From Promethearchaeota archaeon (GTDB lineage Archaea; Asgardarchaeota; Lokiarchaeia; Sigyniarchaeales; SOKP01): DNA of 43,506 nt. The notes under the pieces were generated by a model. That model had not been told where the DNA came from. It worked only from the letters and a program-made list of their open reading frames with translations, and did not search any database. Position numbers and translations under genes: made by a program. Positions 1 to 15,100 of this stretch are shown in pieces (within the stretch, counting starts at the first letter, position 1; each line of letters opens with the position of its first letter). The stretch spans positions 1 through 43,506 of the forward strand of contig SOKP01000267.1 of assembly GCA_004375715.1 (NCBI GenBank), read 5' to 3'.

Positions 1-114
1 CCTGAAGTTCCAAATATATTTGATGTCATAATTTCATCTTTGCCTTAAAAATTTCCCATATTTATTCCCATAGAACTTCCCTTATATGTAGAACTTGCCC
101 ACAACGACATTCAG
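1..114 (+). other. Upstream continuation of the giant frame, interrupted by an in-frame TAA
   Basis: The frame of the giant gene stays open upstream of the TTG at 115 as far as a TAA at 46-48. The codons in between read as a plausible beta-strand segment containing IPIELPLYVELAHNDIQLEK. Before the stop the same frame is again open to the window edge (PEVPNIFDVIISSLP). This suggests that the giant coding region extends leftwards and that the stop is a nonsense mutation, an assembly error or the end of an upstream fragment. No promoter or ribosome binding site is visible here. Confidence 0.45.
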
Positions 115-3100
115 TTGGAAAAGATCGATAGTTTTACATATAAATTTGGATCAAACTCTTTAAAATATAGTTTTGGTTTCGAAATTTCTGAATTAAGAAC
201 AGATACCGGTCTCGTGCTTGCCGGGGACGCTTTTAGCTTTAATCCAAGCGAGAATTTAATCATGCTTACCAATGAACATTCCGGTTTGTTATACGCAGAC
301 ATTATCTATCAAGCCTTTGAGTGGGATATCGATTATATCTCCACTTTAGAGCCAATTACTATGACTTTTAGCGAAGACTTTATCAGTCAATACACTAAAT
401 ACCTCGAAATCGAAATTCAATACAACAAAATCCCTGGTTTCGAATTAACCAGCGTAGATCACACTTCGGGTAATTTAGTTATGACGCAAGAAGAAAAAGG
501 AGCAGAGTTATTAAATGTGTTCCTTTACAATTACCGAACAGAGAGATACGACCTTGTAGACTTCGTAACTTACGATAATTTTGGTGGTAGTGCTAACTTC
601 GTGCCCTCGTTCTCGTACGTAATCGACCGTAACTTCGTTACTTTTGAAGATTACTTTAAAGACACCGGTGGTGCGTTTGACATTAATTTTGTGTTAACAA
701 TACATGAAAATTTCGAAAGCTTTTTTAGCTCAGAATTAAGCTTCGACATCGACGAAATTAACGCTAAAATTTATCACAGCCCTCCAAGTTCAGAACAATT
801 TATAAATCCTAAGGTAGTTTTCGACGTAGATTTATCCCAATATTATTCAGATAACAATTTACATTTAGACGACATTACTATCGATTTTGATTACATTTCT
901 GATGTTTTTACTTCCGATTTAAGCCTTTTCTCTCAACATGCCCTTATTAACGAAAATTTTGCTTTTACTGTTTTAAACAAGTTTTTAGAGTACGAAAACC
1001 TAGAATTAGAAGACGATTCAATAACTTTTACAAAACAAGAATTAGAAAACTTTTTAGTTCACGACTTAGAAAACGATCGCTACTTTATCCGTATTAAAAT
1101 AGGTTACGAGTGGAGTTGCGTATTTGAGGCGAGTTTTGGTTCTGCAATAGACGTTTCTTTAATGCTCCAACTACTAAAATACGATTTAGAAGCAAGGTAC
1201 ACCTATTTCGAGACTACTCGAATTTCTTCGTTTGAAAGTTCAACTCCAGTGGGTTTAGTAGCTATACAAGCACCAAATTACGTTGAAACTGATATCGGTA
1301 TTAACGTGCTAGCTGGCGACGCTCAAGTAGATATCGGAATTAACTCTGGATTTTTACGAAATTTCGACACGAAACAAAGGCTTATGGTCCGCCAAGATTT
1401 GTATTTTAACTTCCCAGACAGTCAACTAAGTCCTATTCCAATAATAATTGATAGAGCCTACACAGACGTTATCCTAAGGTTTAAGAACCCCGTCGGATAT
1501 TTAAAAACCCCTCGGGGATTATATTTAAACAACAGCAAGAAATTCGTTTTTATTGCCGATTTTGAGGTTGCCTCAGTCGCTTTAAGTTGGCACGACGGAG
1601 TTCAAGAACACGCAATAGGAGCTATGCAACCTAAAGCCTTCCAACCAAACGAGTTCGAATATTTATGGAACGCGATAGATATAGACACTGGAGCAAGTTC
1701 GGGAGATTTAATTGAAGTGATAATAAGGTTAACCGATATTTTAGATAATACGAATGAGTATCATTATTATTACGAAGCTGACTTCTTAATCCCCACTCCT
1801 TCAGTGAGCTTAGGGGACGGTGCTCAAGATTTTACTTCAGAGTACGCAAATCCATTCACTAGCGTTAATTTCGATAGTAACGAACCAACTAATTCTGAAC
1901 TTTGGAACGAGCCTTTGACTTCATACGATCCTGCTTATATGACTCATTTAGATTACCCAGATAATTATGGTAACCAATGGACCATGATTCCAACGCTAAA
2001 CATATTTAACGGCTTTCCAACTCAAACAATTCCAGAATTATGGAGCGATTGGAGTCTTAGTTCTAACCCTAGTTACACATCTTCGAATTTTGGCAGTGGT
2101 ACTCTTTCTTCAGATCTAAACTTTGGATCACAAAACAGCGTCCCTGGCGGCTTTACCCTAAATAATGGTACCTTGGATTCTTCAGGAGACTTAAACAACG
2201 TAGGAGATACTTTTTCTACATTTACTTCGAGCGAATATCCAGGTGGCGATCCCGACTATTCACAAAAATGGAACGAAGATTTCGATACGGAAGAATCTTA
2301 TATGACGCAATCAGATTTACCAGACGGTTACGACAATTCATATTCGATGAATCCGCTTAACATGAACGTTAATTTCCCAAATGAAAACATTCAAGAAGAT
2401 TGGTCCGGATGGCAAGCTCCACAATACAATCCTACCTATACGATTACTACTTGGGGCGATGGCACATTTTCGTCGGTATACAATTCAGGAACGTCGTGGG
2501 ATGTTCCTAGTCAATCTGATTTTGGAATGACAAAGGGTACCTTAGATTACGGAGATCTCAATTCAGCCGATGGGGTAGATAAAGTCACCGTGACCTCTAA
2601 CGCGATCGATTTTAACACAGAGGTTGAAACATGGAACGCAGATTTATCCTCAGATCAAACCTATTACGATTACAACGCATACCCCGACGATTATTCCGAT
2701 ACCTTGACGTGGAATCCATTGTATATGGAAAACCGCAACCCAGAGGATTTGAACAACGCGGTTGATTACAACAATTGGGCAAACACCTACACTTCGTCGT
2801 ACACGGATACGACCTGGGGTAGCGGTAGTTATACTTCTTCACCGAAAGATCAATACGTACAATCGACAGATGACTCCTATAGTAGTCTTGGAAGTGGGGA
2901 TATTTCTTCAATGGAATCGGACGGCGGATCGGTGGCGAGATTTGATCGATCAGGAATTAGCGATAACAACGGATATGGAACTTCTGTTTCTATTGCTAAT
3001 ACTCACGGACTATGGCTCGATAATTACGGTACTGGTGGGGCTGACGCGAGAACTTACGGTACTAGCGACTGGAACGTAAACACGGGTGGTGGTTATTCTG

Positions 3101-6100
3101 GATACGTCGATTTTCACAATAACGGTTTCACAAATACTTACGTGGGATGGTCCATAACGTTCTACGTGGATACTGATTGGAACGATTATAGCGCTAATTA
3201 CAATTTTCTTGATATGGACATCAATATTTACGAACAGGCGTATCGGATTTACGGAAGGGAAGGTACGTACGACGGCGTGTGGTACGAGGTGTACAATAGA
3301 AACGATGGCGAATGGGAGACTCTTTCTGGGGTAGAGACTGGAAATCACGATACTTCTGGAACTCGTACAAGAGATTTAACGACCTCAAGTACCTATGTAA
3401 GTGCTACGTACGACGAATCGAATTTTGAGGATACTATTGCAAATTACGTAAACGCGGCTGACGGTAAAATGCGGTTTAAGATGTACGTAAGAGCGCTCAC
3501 CACAGATACACAGGTATTTTTGAATTGGGTCGTAAAAACGAAAGCGGTATTACAACAGTGGAGGGTTAAAATGGACTGGGAACCCAAATACGCTTACGCG
3601 AACTTTAACTTCGAAAGTGGGTTAGTTAATGGAGTTAACGATTATTACCTTTTCTTTGAAGGATACGCAGACGCTAACTCGTTGGCTACTCTTCAAAAGA
3701 AGGTAAGCGGTAGTTGGAGCAACGTTTACTGGTTGACCACTGGTTGGGGAGGCGTAACCTATTATAACCTCGACAATGTTCAAGATTTACGGATTAATTT
3801 CGGGTATTGGGACGCAAGTTCTGATGTCGATAATATATACATCGATTACTTGTACATAATACCGAAAAACCCCAGTGGTTATACCAGGTCTTATTTGGAT
3901 AAGGATATAAAGGACATTTTCCTCGATCGGTACGATGGTTACGAAAGTTTGGGCGAAGTAAGTACGAGAATTCTTGATACTCTTGTGAAGGTAAAAGAGA
4001 TACAAGTAAACGAAGATCACACTAGTATGATAGTTAATTGGGAGCATCGCGGTTCGAATGAGAGTGGAGGCAGTTCCCAAGTGTACGTAAACGACGTTCC
4101 CGTAGGAACTAATCGCGGTACATCAAGCCAATCGTACGTGGCAGTGGAGGAGACAATTACGGATATTAAAGCGGGCGATTTGATTCAAATATACGCTTGC
4201 ACTTGGACTCCTGGTCCATTCAGCGACTTTTACGTAAGAAACATGGGCGTTAGCGAGTACACGAATGAGTACTACGTAACGTTCTCGTTTAACTACGAAT
4301 TTACAACGGTTGATAGCAACATGATCGATTACGCTTACTTCTATTTAGACGGAACTCCTTACGCGCTTTCTAAAAATAGTGGTCCGCAGAGTTTTGAACA
4401 AAGCTTTACGTTCGATTCTACGTTTCGAGACGGTGCTAACACGGGATTTAACGTCGAGTTCGTTATACAAAACGGAGATCTCGACTTTTCCAACATGGAG
4501 TACGATATTAATTTCGTGCCATTTACCGGTCAAGGAGGTAGTTATCTTAACGAACAAAACGTAGAAGTTGATTGCGGTGGAACGTTAACGAATCAAGAAC
4601 GAGAAACCGCACAGTTGTATCTGGACGTTTCTTACGATTTTGACAACTACATTGACGCATTGAATTGGGTAAATACTAATGGAAGAACCAATAAGTTCGA
4701 AATCGTGTACAAGGTAAAAAAACAAGGTGATGCTACTTGGTACGAAAGCGTGTATGGTACGAGTACCTCGACAGCTACAACTAGGCGTTTTGACATACGG
4801 TCGTTGATTGGAAACGCAATATTTGAAGATATCAAGGTTGAAATTCTGGTTAACGGCGATCAGTGCGATCTCACGATATCAGACGTGTCTTTGATAAAAC
4901 GATCGATATCGTTCCCTGCGGAAGTAGACTTTACAATAGATTGCAACATTGATATTACTGATAAAGCTCAAGATTTAATAAAATTATACTATACTTATAG
5001 AATGGGTGACGATTACCAAAGTGGTACGTATTATAGCGACTTTTTTGAAATATACATCAAACAACAAGTAGCTCCTTACAATTGGATAATGTTCGAAGAA
5101 GACGTAGTGTCAGATTGGGACAGTGACGTTTTAGTGATCTCTAGCGATTATTACGACGCGAGCGGAAACATCGAGTTCAGAGTGGTTTCGAACAATTATT
5201 ACGATATTTTCGATGTAGAATTTGATGTGTTTAAGGTAGAACATCAATGGACCTACATATCCGGTGACGTGAACGCCGACGTAACTAAAACAATAACCGA
5301 TAGTTTCTTAAATCGTTACGACGGTTACGGTAATTATAAAAAACTATACGATGTAACCGTTGAGTTCGATTACACTTTCACCAACGGCGGAGATTTAGCC
5401 AAGTTTTACATCGATAGTACGGAGTATGTCCTTACAAAAGATGGGGCTCCTCACCTCTTTTCGCAAACATTCGAGTTCGATTCAGCGAGTAGAAGCGGCT
5501 TTGATGTAAAATTCGAAATTTCTAACGGTTTGTTAGAGCTAAGCAATATGGATTACGACGCGACGTTCAAAAGTATCAATACTTCCGATCACATCGTACT
5601 ACAACAAGATTTTAAAGTTGATTATCCAGAGGGCGGACTTACTCAATTCGAAAAAGACAACGGCATCTGGTCGATTAGGACCGCTTACGATTTTAATAGT
5701 TTCAGCGATGGTAAAACGTATTACAACAACTACGGTCGAACGAACGAGTTAGAGATCGTGTTTAACATTGAAGCGGATGGTGCTTGGTACAACGAAGCTT
5801 ACGTGTATTCTACCAGCACTTCGGAGGCCAGAGAAGAGATTTTCGACGTCACTCTATTTATGGAAAATTATCCAGGTGGTAGTCTTAACTCGTTCGAAGA
5901 TTTCGAAGTTGAATACGTGTTAATAGGAGATCAAAGACAATTAACAGTGACCGATTTATCGCTGTACGATTATAAAGCTGATGGTCCTGCGGTATTAGAC
6001 ACAGAATGCACGATTAGATTAGACGCTGTAACTATTGAAGATTCTTTTGATAACGTTGAATTACAATACGCCTACAAAACCGACGGTTCACAAATCGTAA

Positions 6101-9100
6101 ATCTTTGGTTATGGAACTATAACTTAGGAGGTTCAGGTGATTGGGAATTAATTGACAATAGCGTATACAATTCTTTCGCTACACAATATTATCCAATACC
6201 AATATCTTCCGATTATATTAACGCGAGTTACGATGTTAAATTTAAATTTGACGGAACGAGCAGTACCAACACATTTAGTTTCTATTTAGATCAATTTACC
6301 ATAGATTACTCGTATACCAGAACTGCAGGCTATATTTACGCCGATGTAACCAAGAACATAAACGATGATTTCTTAAACTGGTACGACGGCTACGCTAATT
6401 ATAAAAAGTTGTATGACGTTACTATAGAGTTCGATTATAAATTTACTACCTCCAATCTTGCTTACTCAGATTTCGCAGAATTTAGCATAGAGACTTCAGA
6501 AGGTTCGTTTACTTCGAATCCATTGACTAAAGACAACACTTGGTATTACGACCAACAATTTTCGTTTGAGTTCGACTCAGCCAGTAGAGACGATTTCGAT
6601 GTTAAATTTGAGATTTCTAACGGTGAACTATTACTTGATAACATGGAATACACTGTCCGATTTAAATGTATAGACGATCCTTCTGGAAATATTATCCTTC
6701 AACAAACTTTCGAACTCGATTATCCTTACGAATTCCAGCCTACATCCGAACCTATATTTGTAAATATTGATTACGAACTTGATGTTATCGTCGACGGAAT
6801 TACTTATCACAATACATTTGGAAATACCGACAAATTCGAAATTAGATACGCCGTTAAATCGAGAGGGGTTTGGTACGAAGAAGTATATTCTACGAGCAGT
6901 ATCGAAAGTAGATATGAAAAAATATTCGACCTGACTCAAATTCTAATTGACAATCAACTAGATTACATCGAAGATGTTAAGGTAACCTTTGCAATTATTG
7001 GAGATAGTACCAATTTAACTGTTCACTCTGTTTCAATAAAACATAATTCGCTTCCAGAAGAATATTACAGGATTGTCGATTTAGATTCAGGACAAGTTTC
7101 TTCGTGGACTAAGTTTGATTCGAGTTCTATAACTCAGTTAAGCGACTTTGGGGTTTTACCTAGCAAATTTACTTTAGAATACAAAGTTATAGACACTGCC
7201 GGCAACGAAGCAGTCGAATCAACTTACAACGGAGCGTTCGATCACGTTTTATACTCCACCGAAGCATCTATGGTCTGGGGAGACGATAATATTGATCTAA
7301 ACAGCGTAACCGCTTCACAAAGAAAGTTGTCCTTTAACGCAGATTTTGGAGGAGCTAACTTGCTTGACGTCTACATCAACGGATTTAAATATGGTACTCA
7401 AGCAGTTCGCACAACGGGAAATAATTACGAGATCGGTTTCGGAACCGAAAATAACTACGATTCCTTGTTAGTTTATTCAGATTCCATTTTAAACTCTCAA
7501 ATTTACTCTAATATTAACCCTCTTAACAAAATAAGCTGGGACGTAAAAAATAGCGAATATTACGCCGTAATTAAACACGTATTAGTCGATAGCCCTATTG
7601 GCATTATTAACCCCATAACTTACAATACGACTGTTGAGATGGATTTAAGCGCGCTTTACACACGAGGTTTCATTTTACCAGATTTCATGCGAGTTAAAGA
7701 AGTGTATTATTACAATTCTACTCCCCAAACTCCTGAAAAAACTTATCTACCATATGGAGAGTATGTTGTAGATACTATGGGAAACGTAAGTTGGCCAAGT
7801 AATTCTCCAATTCACGACGTATTTACCAATCACTTTAGCGAAGTTCAAGACGGTATAATCTATTTTGAATATTACGCTTCGGACTTTTCTGAACAATTAA
7901 AACTTGCCAACGCCGACGGGTTTATGATAGAATTTATTATGCCTTCCGTATATTGGGAACATACGACCATAGAAAAACTTACGGTATCGTTTAGCGATTT
8001 TATAGGTAATTCTTTTGCCAAAGTGTTTTACGACCTCGACTTAAAAGAATACTTCTTGGACGCAGTAAAAAGTAATTACGAGCAAGACATTTTTGGTTTA
8101 GGAAAAGTAATGGTCATACCGCTCTATATTAACATGAAAGAGATCATGTTTTCCAACCCTGGTAAGACGTTCGAATTAAAACTTTTAGATTCCATTTCTT
8201 TTGAGATCGAAGATTCTACCTTGTGGCCAGGATCGTTCGTCCAAGATTACGGTTCTGAAGGTTATTCGGTGTTAAACCTTCCATACCAAAGAGTGGGTAT
8301 CAAAGATATAAAGCTTTACAACTTAATAAGCGACTCAAACGAAGAAGTTGGTGGGTTTGTAGAGTCAAACATAGAGTTTAGAGCTCCAGATTATTACGAT
8401 TATTATGCCACAAGCGAATTTAACATAAAGAGAATAACAACTCCTCTTACTGATATTGCAGTGTTTTATGACGGTCAGGAGATAACTACCCCAACCGACG
8501 TTGAATATTCTGACTTTATAGAAGTATATCTCAAACAAGGAAGCGTAATAGAACCAATACTTTTCGATAAATTTATGGACTTGCCTATTAATCTTTACGA
8601 TACGATTGGCGAAGGAGTATATTCCACCGGGAACTTATATTGGATCACGACGAATAATAGAATATCGCCCGATGGATACACTAAGAATTATTACTACGCT
8701 AAGTTTGAAGTCCCACAATTAATTAAACTGTATAACGATCTAACTCTATTTTCTGTAGGCACCCCAATTCATAATATTGTTATTGGTGAGCAAGCAGCGT
8801 GGAAAGAATCTTCATGGTATAAATTAGATGGAAACGTTTTAGATTCAAGTGGTAGTAACGACGGTACGGCAGTTGGAACGGTCACATATCCTGTCGGTGT
8901 AATTGAAGAATGCATGAGCGTTTCTGGTCAAGCAAATAATTATATTTCAACTTTTACATCCCCATCTTTAACAACACAATCATCTTTTAGCATATCTACT
9001 TGGCTATATATTCCCGCTTCTTATACTTGGAACACATTGTCTTATAATCCTATTATATCTGCTGGTAGTTATGCAGGTGGTCATGGATTAGTACGACATT

Positions 9101-12100
9101 ATAATGCTGATAATGTAGTATCTATGTACATTCGAACCTCAACCACAACAAAAGTCGCTTCTACAACAATTTCCCGCGATGTATGGGCGAATATTGTAGG
9201 TGTTTTTGACGGTATTGCTGAAGAGTTAAGAATTTATCATGATGGAAATCACATAATGACTACTGACACTTCATCATTTCTTCTCGAGGATCTTGACGCT
9301 TCAATTTTTACTTTAGGTGGTGGAACTACTCTTGGTGGAAACACTGACCCTAATAGGTATTTTGAAGGATCCTTAGACGACGCAAGATTTTTTGATTACG
9401 CACTCTCCCAAGAAGAAGTCTCTTGGTTATACAACAGCCCTAATCAACCACTATATACTTTTGATTTTGATTTAAATGTTATTCAAGAATCGTTATTAGA
9501 TACAGGAGCAATTTATTTATCAGAAGAGAGTTTCGAGTTAGAATATCAAGATTCGCTAATACTTGAAGGCGTTGTATTAGATAACGACGAATATTTGGTC
9601 GAAGATAAAGTTTACGATTACAACTGGCAAGAAGCGTTGGATGGAACTACAGTTCACAATTTGGAAATTATAGCCCCACTAGGAGAAGATTTGTTCATTG
9701 AAAAAACTGAATTTTCGATCTTTTACTTAGACAACGAATTGCAAAAAGTACCTTTATATGTTAATCAATACAAAGGAACCGAATTGAAACACGTAAAAGA
9801 TAACGCCATTTTAGATCAAAATAAAGATCCTATTATTTCTTACATAAACAACAACTATTACTTAACGGTGTATTGGAACCCTACCGCCGCTAATTTAATG
9901 AGATACGATACCAATTTATTGGTGACCTATAAGGTTATTAAAGGAAGACCAATATCTCCTGTTTCCTACAGCTCTATAGATTCTTACGGACACAGTCGAG
10001 AAGAACACCTCGTAGAAATTCCGTTCGCTAAATACGACATGTTTACTAATCAATGGGTAACAGAAACAGATGTTATAGACAGTTTCCCAATAGACAAAGT
10101 TTTAATGATTGAAGACACGCACTCTACATCTATACCTCCTTCTATTTATGGACCTACATTTGACGACGGTGGAACTTTTAACCTTGGAATTATTGGAGTA
10201 GATAACATTTACGTGAAACCAGATGGCGAAGAAATATACCAACTAGTCGATTCTGACGATTACTATTGGACTATTAGCAATGGAATATTACAAATTAATT
10301 CGTATACTGGGTTAGCAGGAGATCTAAAAATTGCGTATTATACGTATAATCCCGTACCTTTAGAACACTCTTTAACACAAACGGAATCGGTTTTAAACTA
10401 CATAAAAGTTATTTCTAGAGACGATCCGTTAAACTTCTACGTATTTGATGATCCTTCCGATTTTAAAATTTCTACAAATGGCTATAAAATATATTTCTAC
10501 GATTTATATACAAAGGTTTTAGCAGCTGGGTTCGATTTATACGATATCTTTGAAATATCTTATCACGCTCCTTTAACTAGGAGAGTTGACCTCTCAAACA
10601 ACTTACTCTTAATGGTTCAAGATTACTCCTCTCTTAAATATGTGCCAATTGACGTTGTCCCTATCGACAATTTAGGATTTTTCAAATACGATAAAAAGTT
10701 TTCGATGGAAAGTTTACTTTCGCTACCCATGGGTGGAGAAACAACCGTTAACATGAAATTAAGTTATCTACCCGACCAAATTTGGGATGTTTCCCAGAAT
10801 CCAAGTCAATGGGCTCCTCCTATTCAATACGATTCGTACGCAGAGATAGGAGTTATCTATCCATATCAAGAGAGCACAGGTTGGGACAAAGAATTCAAGA
10901 TTATTACTATCCCTAAGAAAGTAAAACTTGAAATGGTAGACTACGCCACTCAAAGCATAGTTGTTGCTCAAGAATTTATTGAAAATAGGGAATACTTGTT
11001 CAGCACCGATCCGTTAGAGACAATAGAAAAAGGACAAGAGTATACGGCAGTTCAGATCGACGCCTTAGCGAGAGAAGATTACGAGTTTACTTACAAACTG
11101 ACCGATTACAACGGTTCGCCTATCAACAATTCAATTGTTTGGATGCACGTAGGGTTCATGCCAAAGACCGCAACCAAATTCTTAAACGATAGAGCAATTA
11201 TTGAAGAACTCGGCGAAGAACCATATTTCGAGTCTTTAGGAACCGAATTATTGACTTCAAAAGGTCCTGGCACCGGACCAGACAAAATGTTTGGTAAACC
11301 ACTTACCTATCAGACTAAAGATACTACAGGTTATTACGGTCCTATGATCTGGAATTACGCAGTTACCAACGAATACGGCGAGGTTACTTTTGAAGTTGCG
11401 TTTGACGATAATTACCTTTTAAATTTTGCTAAATGTTTCAACAGCTTATCTAGCGTATCGACAATAGAAGATATTGTTTTGTATTCCAGAGTCTTCTCTG
11501 TTCCCTTCGATTGGGACGAGTTTAAGATAGAAAATCCCGAACAATACATAAGCTCAAAAGACGGAACTGTATTCGACGGATCTGAAATAATCGAAGATTA
11601 CGATTTTACCGATTTAATTCTTCAAGATAGCACTTATGTAGAAGGAATTATCCGACTACACAAAGGAGACATAGCTTTAGGATTAAGCGATTTCTTATCG
11701 TACGATTTGCCTAATCCAGACGTAGACGGTCCCGATCCTGAATACGACGATGTTCAAATTACTTTATATGTAACCGAAGCAAATCCAATTCCAACGACAG
11801 TTACACAAAGTTTAGACTCTTTAACCGCAATTTATAGCTCTTCTGAACTTGAACCTCTTCCTATCAGTATTCTTAACTTTGAAGATACTTATAGCGTATT
11901 GATTGACGTTATCGATGTTTCTGGAAATAACATATTCCACACCGAGCAAGCAATAATTCCCGTTTTAGACGGAGGAACAATAGGAATTTCGGGCGATGTT
12001 ATGAAAGGTATCGTAACTAGTTTACCGCCTGGAGTTAGTACTATACAAATTCAAGTTAAAGAATCCGATTTTTACAAAGCCTCTCCAATAGTGTCTATAC

Positions 12101-15100
12101 CTCTCGAAATTAAGCCTCCTAATTGGGTTAAGTTTGGCGAGAAAAACACGATAATCGATTTAATCGATCCGTTTGTATCGGCATGGGGTAACAGTTTCGA
12201 TGGCGAAGAATTTATGCCCTTCGAGAGCAATTATCCCCACTTGATCGGAACGCTCTGGATAAGACCTGATTTTAACGGAGTAGAAGAGCGATCCATCCAA
12301 GATTATATCGAAATTAATTTAGATTGTACTATTTACAACCCCGACGGCTCAATAAACGGAACTTTCCCACTTAGAGAAGGAATAATGTTAAGACCTGTAA
12401 ATCGCGAGGGATTAATGACTTTCGACGTTGGATTAGGTCCTGAGGACGCCTTCTTAATGGGATTAAAATGCATGCTAAGTTTAACATTTGACGCAAGTTT
12501 TAACGAATATGAGTTAACCGAACAAACAAGAGCGACAGAAATCGTGCTTTTAGATTTAAGATTAGAAGAAAATCCTTCAAGTAATTCGCCTACCGAGCTT
12601 TGGTCTATCAGAAACGATCAATTTGAGGACGCTTCAACTCCTATTATAGGAGTTTACGAAGATTCAAGTTCTTTTTTCATAGACACAGGAGCTTTAATTC
12701 TTGGAGACGAAACTGACAAATACGGCGTAGAAGTTGACCATCAATTTACAACCGGAACTCTTGATTATTCATTAGATGCAGACAGCAACCTCTTAAGCTT
12801 AAACAATTTAATTTTAATCACCCCCGTTGACGTCAAGGACGCCGATGGTCAGACCTATCCGTTCAGCGTACCTTCTGCCGATTCTACTATTCGGTTTACG
12901 GGAACTACACCTGCAGACGGCGCTGAATTTACGGTAGTATATAAAATGGAATTTGACTTTCCAAGTGGCGAATCTTATGGCAAAATAAACCTCGATCCGG
13001 CATTAAACACCTTAGCTGGAGGAATCGACTTTTATTTCGATACAGGAGTTTTAGTTTCGAGCGAAAATTCCAAATCTGCAATGTTTGTTCCATATCAAGA
13101 AGAAATTACTGTATCTGCTAACGAATATCTTATGAGTTACACTGTCTCAAGTCCGGTTGACTCAGATTTCGTAATTTATAACAAAAAAGAATTAGATGCA
13201 TTAGATCTAGCAGATGGAGAAATTATTACTTCGATTGACGGCACTGGTTATTTAAAAATTATCTTCGATCAAGCGCCAGCAGTTCCATTTACCGTTGAAT
13301 ACGGAGTGAAGTCGCAATATCAACTCGGTTACGGTTTCCAAAAACAAGATAAGCCTTATAGCGAATCCATTCGATTAATGTACAACGATCCCGCTAGAAA
13401 TACTAATTATATAGAAGATGAAATTACAGATACAAAAAAACCAATAACTCTTGAAGATCCATCGTTATTTATTGCTTTAGATTCTTCTGACAAAGAAACT
13501 ATTTTAGAATTGTACAATATCCCCTTGCTTTACTCTCCAGAAGTAGATTTAGAGTTCAGGATTGACGAAATCGCCCTAGACAAAATAAAAGACGCTTCGG
13601 TGTTTAACACGCTTAAAATTGAATTTTTCTACGTGGCTAACGACGGATATAATTCATACTATACAGAATCCACCGAATTATTACTTGATTATGCAACCGA
13701 AATAGAGCCTGGTTTAGAAACTGACAATAGTTTTATAATAACCTATAACAAAGATTTACAAAACTTCTACGAAGCTGTAGGAGGTTCAGATTTAAACCTT
13801 TACATTTCAATATCTCAAGTTGGAGCTGGAGTTGATTACTTGCCGTATATCGTTTTAGAAAGCTTCGACTACTTATGCGACGAACATTTAGTTGAAATGT
13901 ATGACCGTATGCCAATAGATTTAGACGGGGATTTAGACGAGAATTCCGTTGTAAACACGCCTCATTATTATCAGATATTTTCAGAAGCTTTCAACGAAGA
14001 TCCGTTCAATTTAATAGTAGGTTCAGAAGTAACGGTCTCTATTAACGATCTACCCCGTTCACAATTGGTAGCTTTAGATGTCGATGCTCAACAAAATTAT
14101 AATTTCGACTACCTTGGCACTTCAGAAACCTATCCGGTAAATTCTGAAGAGCTTTATATGTTAACAAACTTGGCATTATACACGAACGCTTACAATTTAG
14201 ACGAACCATTGATCCAAGACGGTTCGATCGATCTTTACTATGGTGCTGGAACAGATATAAAAGGCGAAAGAGATTACGATAAACAATTTTACATGGAACA
14301 CCTCCCAGGAGAGAATCCACCTGTTTATTGGTCTGGAGTTGACGGTACAAAAGCAACTTCTTGGAAGACCACATTTACTTTTGCGGACACCTTCTTAACT
14401 ACGGACGAAATAACGGTTTCTGGAACTGTATATTACCATCAGATGTTTGATTTAGATGAAGACGTAATTGGAATAGCAGAAATTAACAATCTTTTTTCAG
14501 AAAGCGGAATACAAAACATTAAATTCGGCGTTCAAATGCCTAACGATATTAGCGTATATTACATAAAATCGGTAGGAGAACCATACCAATACGAATTATC
14601 CGTACAAGGATTCCCTACTGGAGATTATATAGGCGATAGCATATATTACACTATTTCATCTGGACCAGGAGCGATTTCATACAGCCCATCTGATAACACT
14701 TTAGAAAGCGGAACTCATTATTCGTTGGAATATCTTTCAAACGGTAGCAAATACTTACTATTTTACGAAGACGAAACATTTGTTGAAACCTATGTCGATG
14801 CAGATAGAATCCTAATGGTCGATTACTGGGCGTATCACGAGTTCAACGAAGGTATTGACTACGAAATTAAAGAAAATCCCGATCCTGAAGCCGATCCTTA
14901 CGAGTCTGTTATTGAGTGGTATTATACTTATAGTTACAATGATCCAGATCTATACTTTGCTATGCACCCCGATTTCACGCTCGATTCAAGTTTCAGAATT
15001 GAATATTCCGGGCTCACTTGGAGAGGTTTTGATAATAGTTATTTATTTGATGCAGTAGATAACCTTGATTTTCAACCAAGAATTACGACTGAAATTTCGC

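Noticed and set aside
2612-4564. Several 60-110 codon frames on both strands inside the giant gene
   Set aside because: They are overlapping frames of a GAC/TAC-rich coding sequence, with no ribosome binding sites and low-complexity composition.
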